Positions 63,712 through 64,000 of a stretch of DNA of 64,000 bases are shown piece by piece. Origin of the DNA: Bacteroidota bacterium (GTDB taxonomy: Bacteria; Bacteroidota; Bacteroidia; AKYH767-A; 2013-40CM-41-45); the NCBI GenBank assembly GCA_004295015.1, contig SHNE01000024.1:31792-95791 (forward strand), read 5' to 3'. How positions within the stretch are numbered: position 1 is the stretch's first letter; every line of letters starts with the position of its first letter. A program made the translations under genes and the position numbers. The notes below the pieces were generated by a model. That model was not told where the DNA came from, made no database searches, and saw only the letters and a program-made list of their open reading frames with translations.

Positions 63712-63919
63712 CTACAGAGCTAAAGTAGACAGATTTCTTTGAGTTTTCATATTCATAAATTCAATAGGGCTCATATTTCCTAAGCTTGCATGTGGGTGAT
63801 TGTAGTTGTAATCCTCCATCCAATCGTTGGTTAAATCCCTGACTTGGCTTATCCTTTCAAAGATATTTGCATCTGTAAGCTCCCCTTTTTTTCAGACCAT
63901 TTAAAAATGGAGAATCGAA
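63712..63919 (-). pseudogene. IS3-family transposase remnant (C-terminal end)
   Basis: The minus-strand frame ending at TAG (63714-63712) reads ELTDANIFERISQVRDLTND, WMEDYNYNHPHASLGNMSPI and EFM, the typical end of IS3-family integrase-core transposases (DYN..RPH.SLG pattern). The frame is broken at a run of seven A (63892-63886 on the minus strand): removing one A would join it to a preceding FDSPFLNGLKK segment. Further upstream there is a stop and no recognisable core up to the window edge. A decayed copy, truncated or continuing with other damage beyond 64000. Confidence 0.75.
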
Positions 63920-64000
63920 GTTAATTATTTAATTGCATTGGACATTGAAATATTGATAAGTCTCTTTTAATTTCATCGGATTGACTTGTCAACATTTCAA
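63920..64000. other. Window end, no gene recognised
   Basis: AT-rich sequence behind the transposase remnant. Neither strand gives a convincing continuation of the IS or another gene. Confidence 0.5.

Overview
The window looks like chromosomal DNA of a free-living member of the Bacteroidota, seen as a mosaic of housekeeping genes, secreted proteins and small accessory segments. Supporting signs: AT-rich sequence, A-rich start contexts without clear Shine-Dalgarno sites, -7 promoter boxes of the TAnnTTTG type, many lipoproteins, type IX secretion (T9SS) sorting domains of type A (1032-1628, 42414-43340) and type B (45808-47655), and an ileS / DksA-like / lspA gene order on the minus strand. 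No rRNA, tRNA or CRISPR array was found. The genus cannot be fixed from the sequence alone.

Layout. 1-5931: 3' part of an M16 peptidase gene, a T9SS protein, a bifunctional PBP1A, both subunits of a 3-oxoacid CoA-transferase, and a small lipoprotein. 6175-16857: a glycan region. A plus-strand run (GT-C-like membrane protein, UbiA-type polyprenyl-phosphate transferase, methyltransferase, HAD phosphatase, GT2) converges on a minus-strand run (GT2, STELLO-like transferase, an anchored FG-GAP protein, a GH16-like lipoprotein). 16932-18719: a double-NBD peptide ABC ATPase. 19021-21004: two tandem paralogous lipoproteins with 16-residue N/Q-rich repeats. 21091-33996: housekeeping and scattered genes (exonuclease, lipB, PGI/PMI, lysS, gpsA, uvrC, M28 peptidases). 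34155-40823: a TetR regulator divergent from a nine-gene stress/ion-homeostasis run (two beta-carbonic anhydrases, amphi-Trp protein, zinc-ribbon protein, two DedA proteins, TerC, universal stress protein, YqhA-like). 40882-51231: pepD, T9SS proteins, a TonB-C protein, a methyltransferase, a DUF1801 fusion, asnB and a desaturase. 51381-58373: a sulfatase-fold transferase, lspA with an in-frame stop, a DksA-like protein with a histone-H1-like tail, and ileS. 58753-60688: a pirin/YceI pair divergent from an HxlR regulator. 60816-64000: an AlkA-type glycosylase, then an accessory end with a RAMA-domain nuclease, a broken gene, a repeated ~95-bp element and an IS3 transposase remnant.

How genes may act together. 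The UbiA, HAD, GT2 and GT-C genes are what is needed to make polyprenyl-phosphate-linked sugar donors and use them on the far side of the membrane. The TetR-linked run combines CO2/bicarbonate enzymes with membrane and metal stress proteins. The HxlR/YceI/pirin unit resembles redox-responsive loci, with regularly placed half-sites over the promoters. The most notable points are the interrupted lspA, the repeat lipoprotein pair, a jelly-roll-like domain present three times in two loci, the nested inverted repeat at 47842-47988, and the restriction-like RAMA nuclease near mobile DNA.
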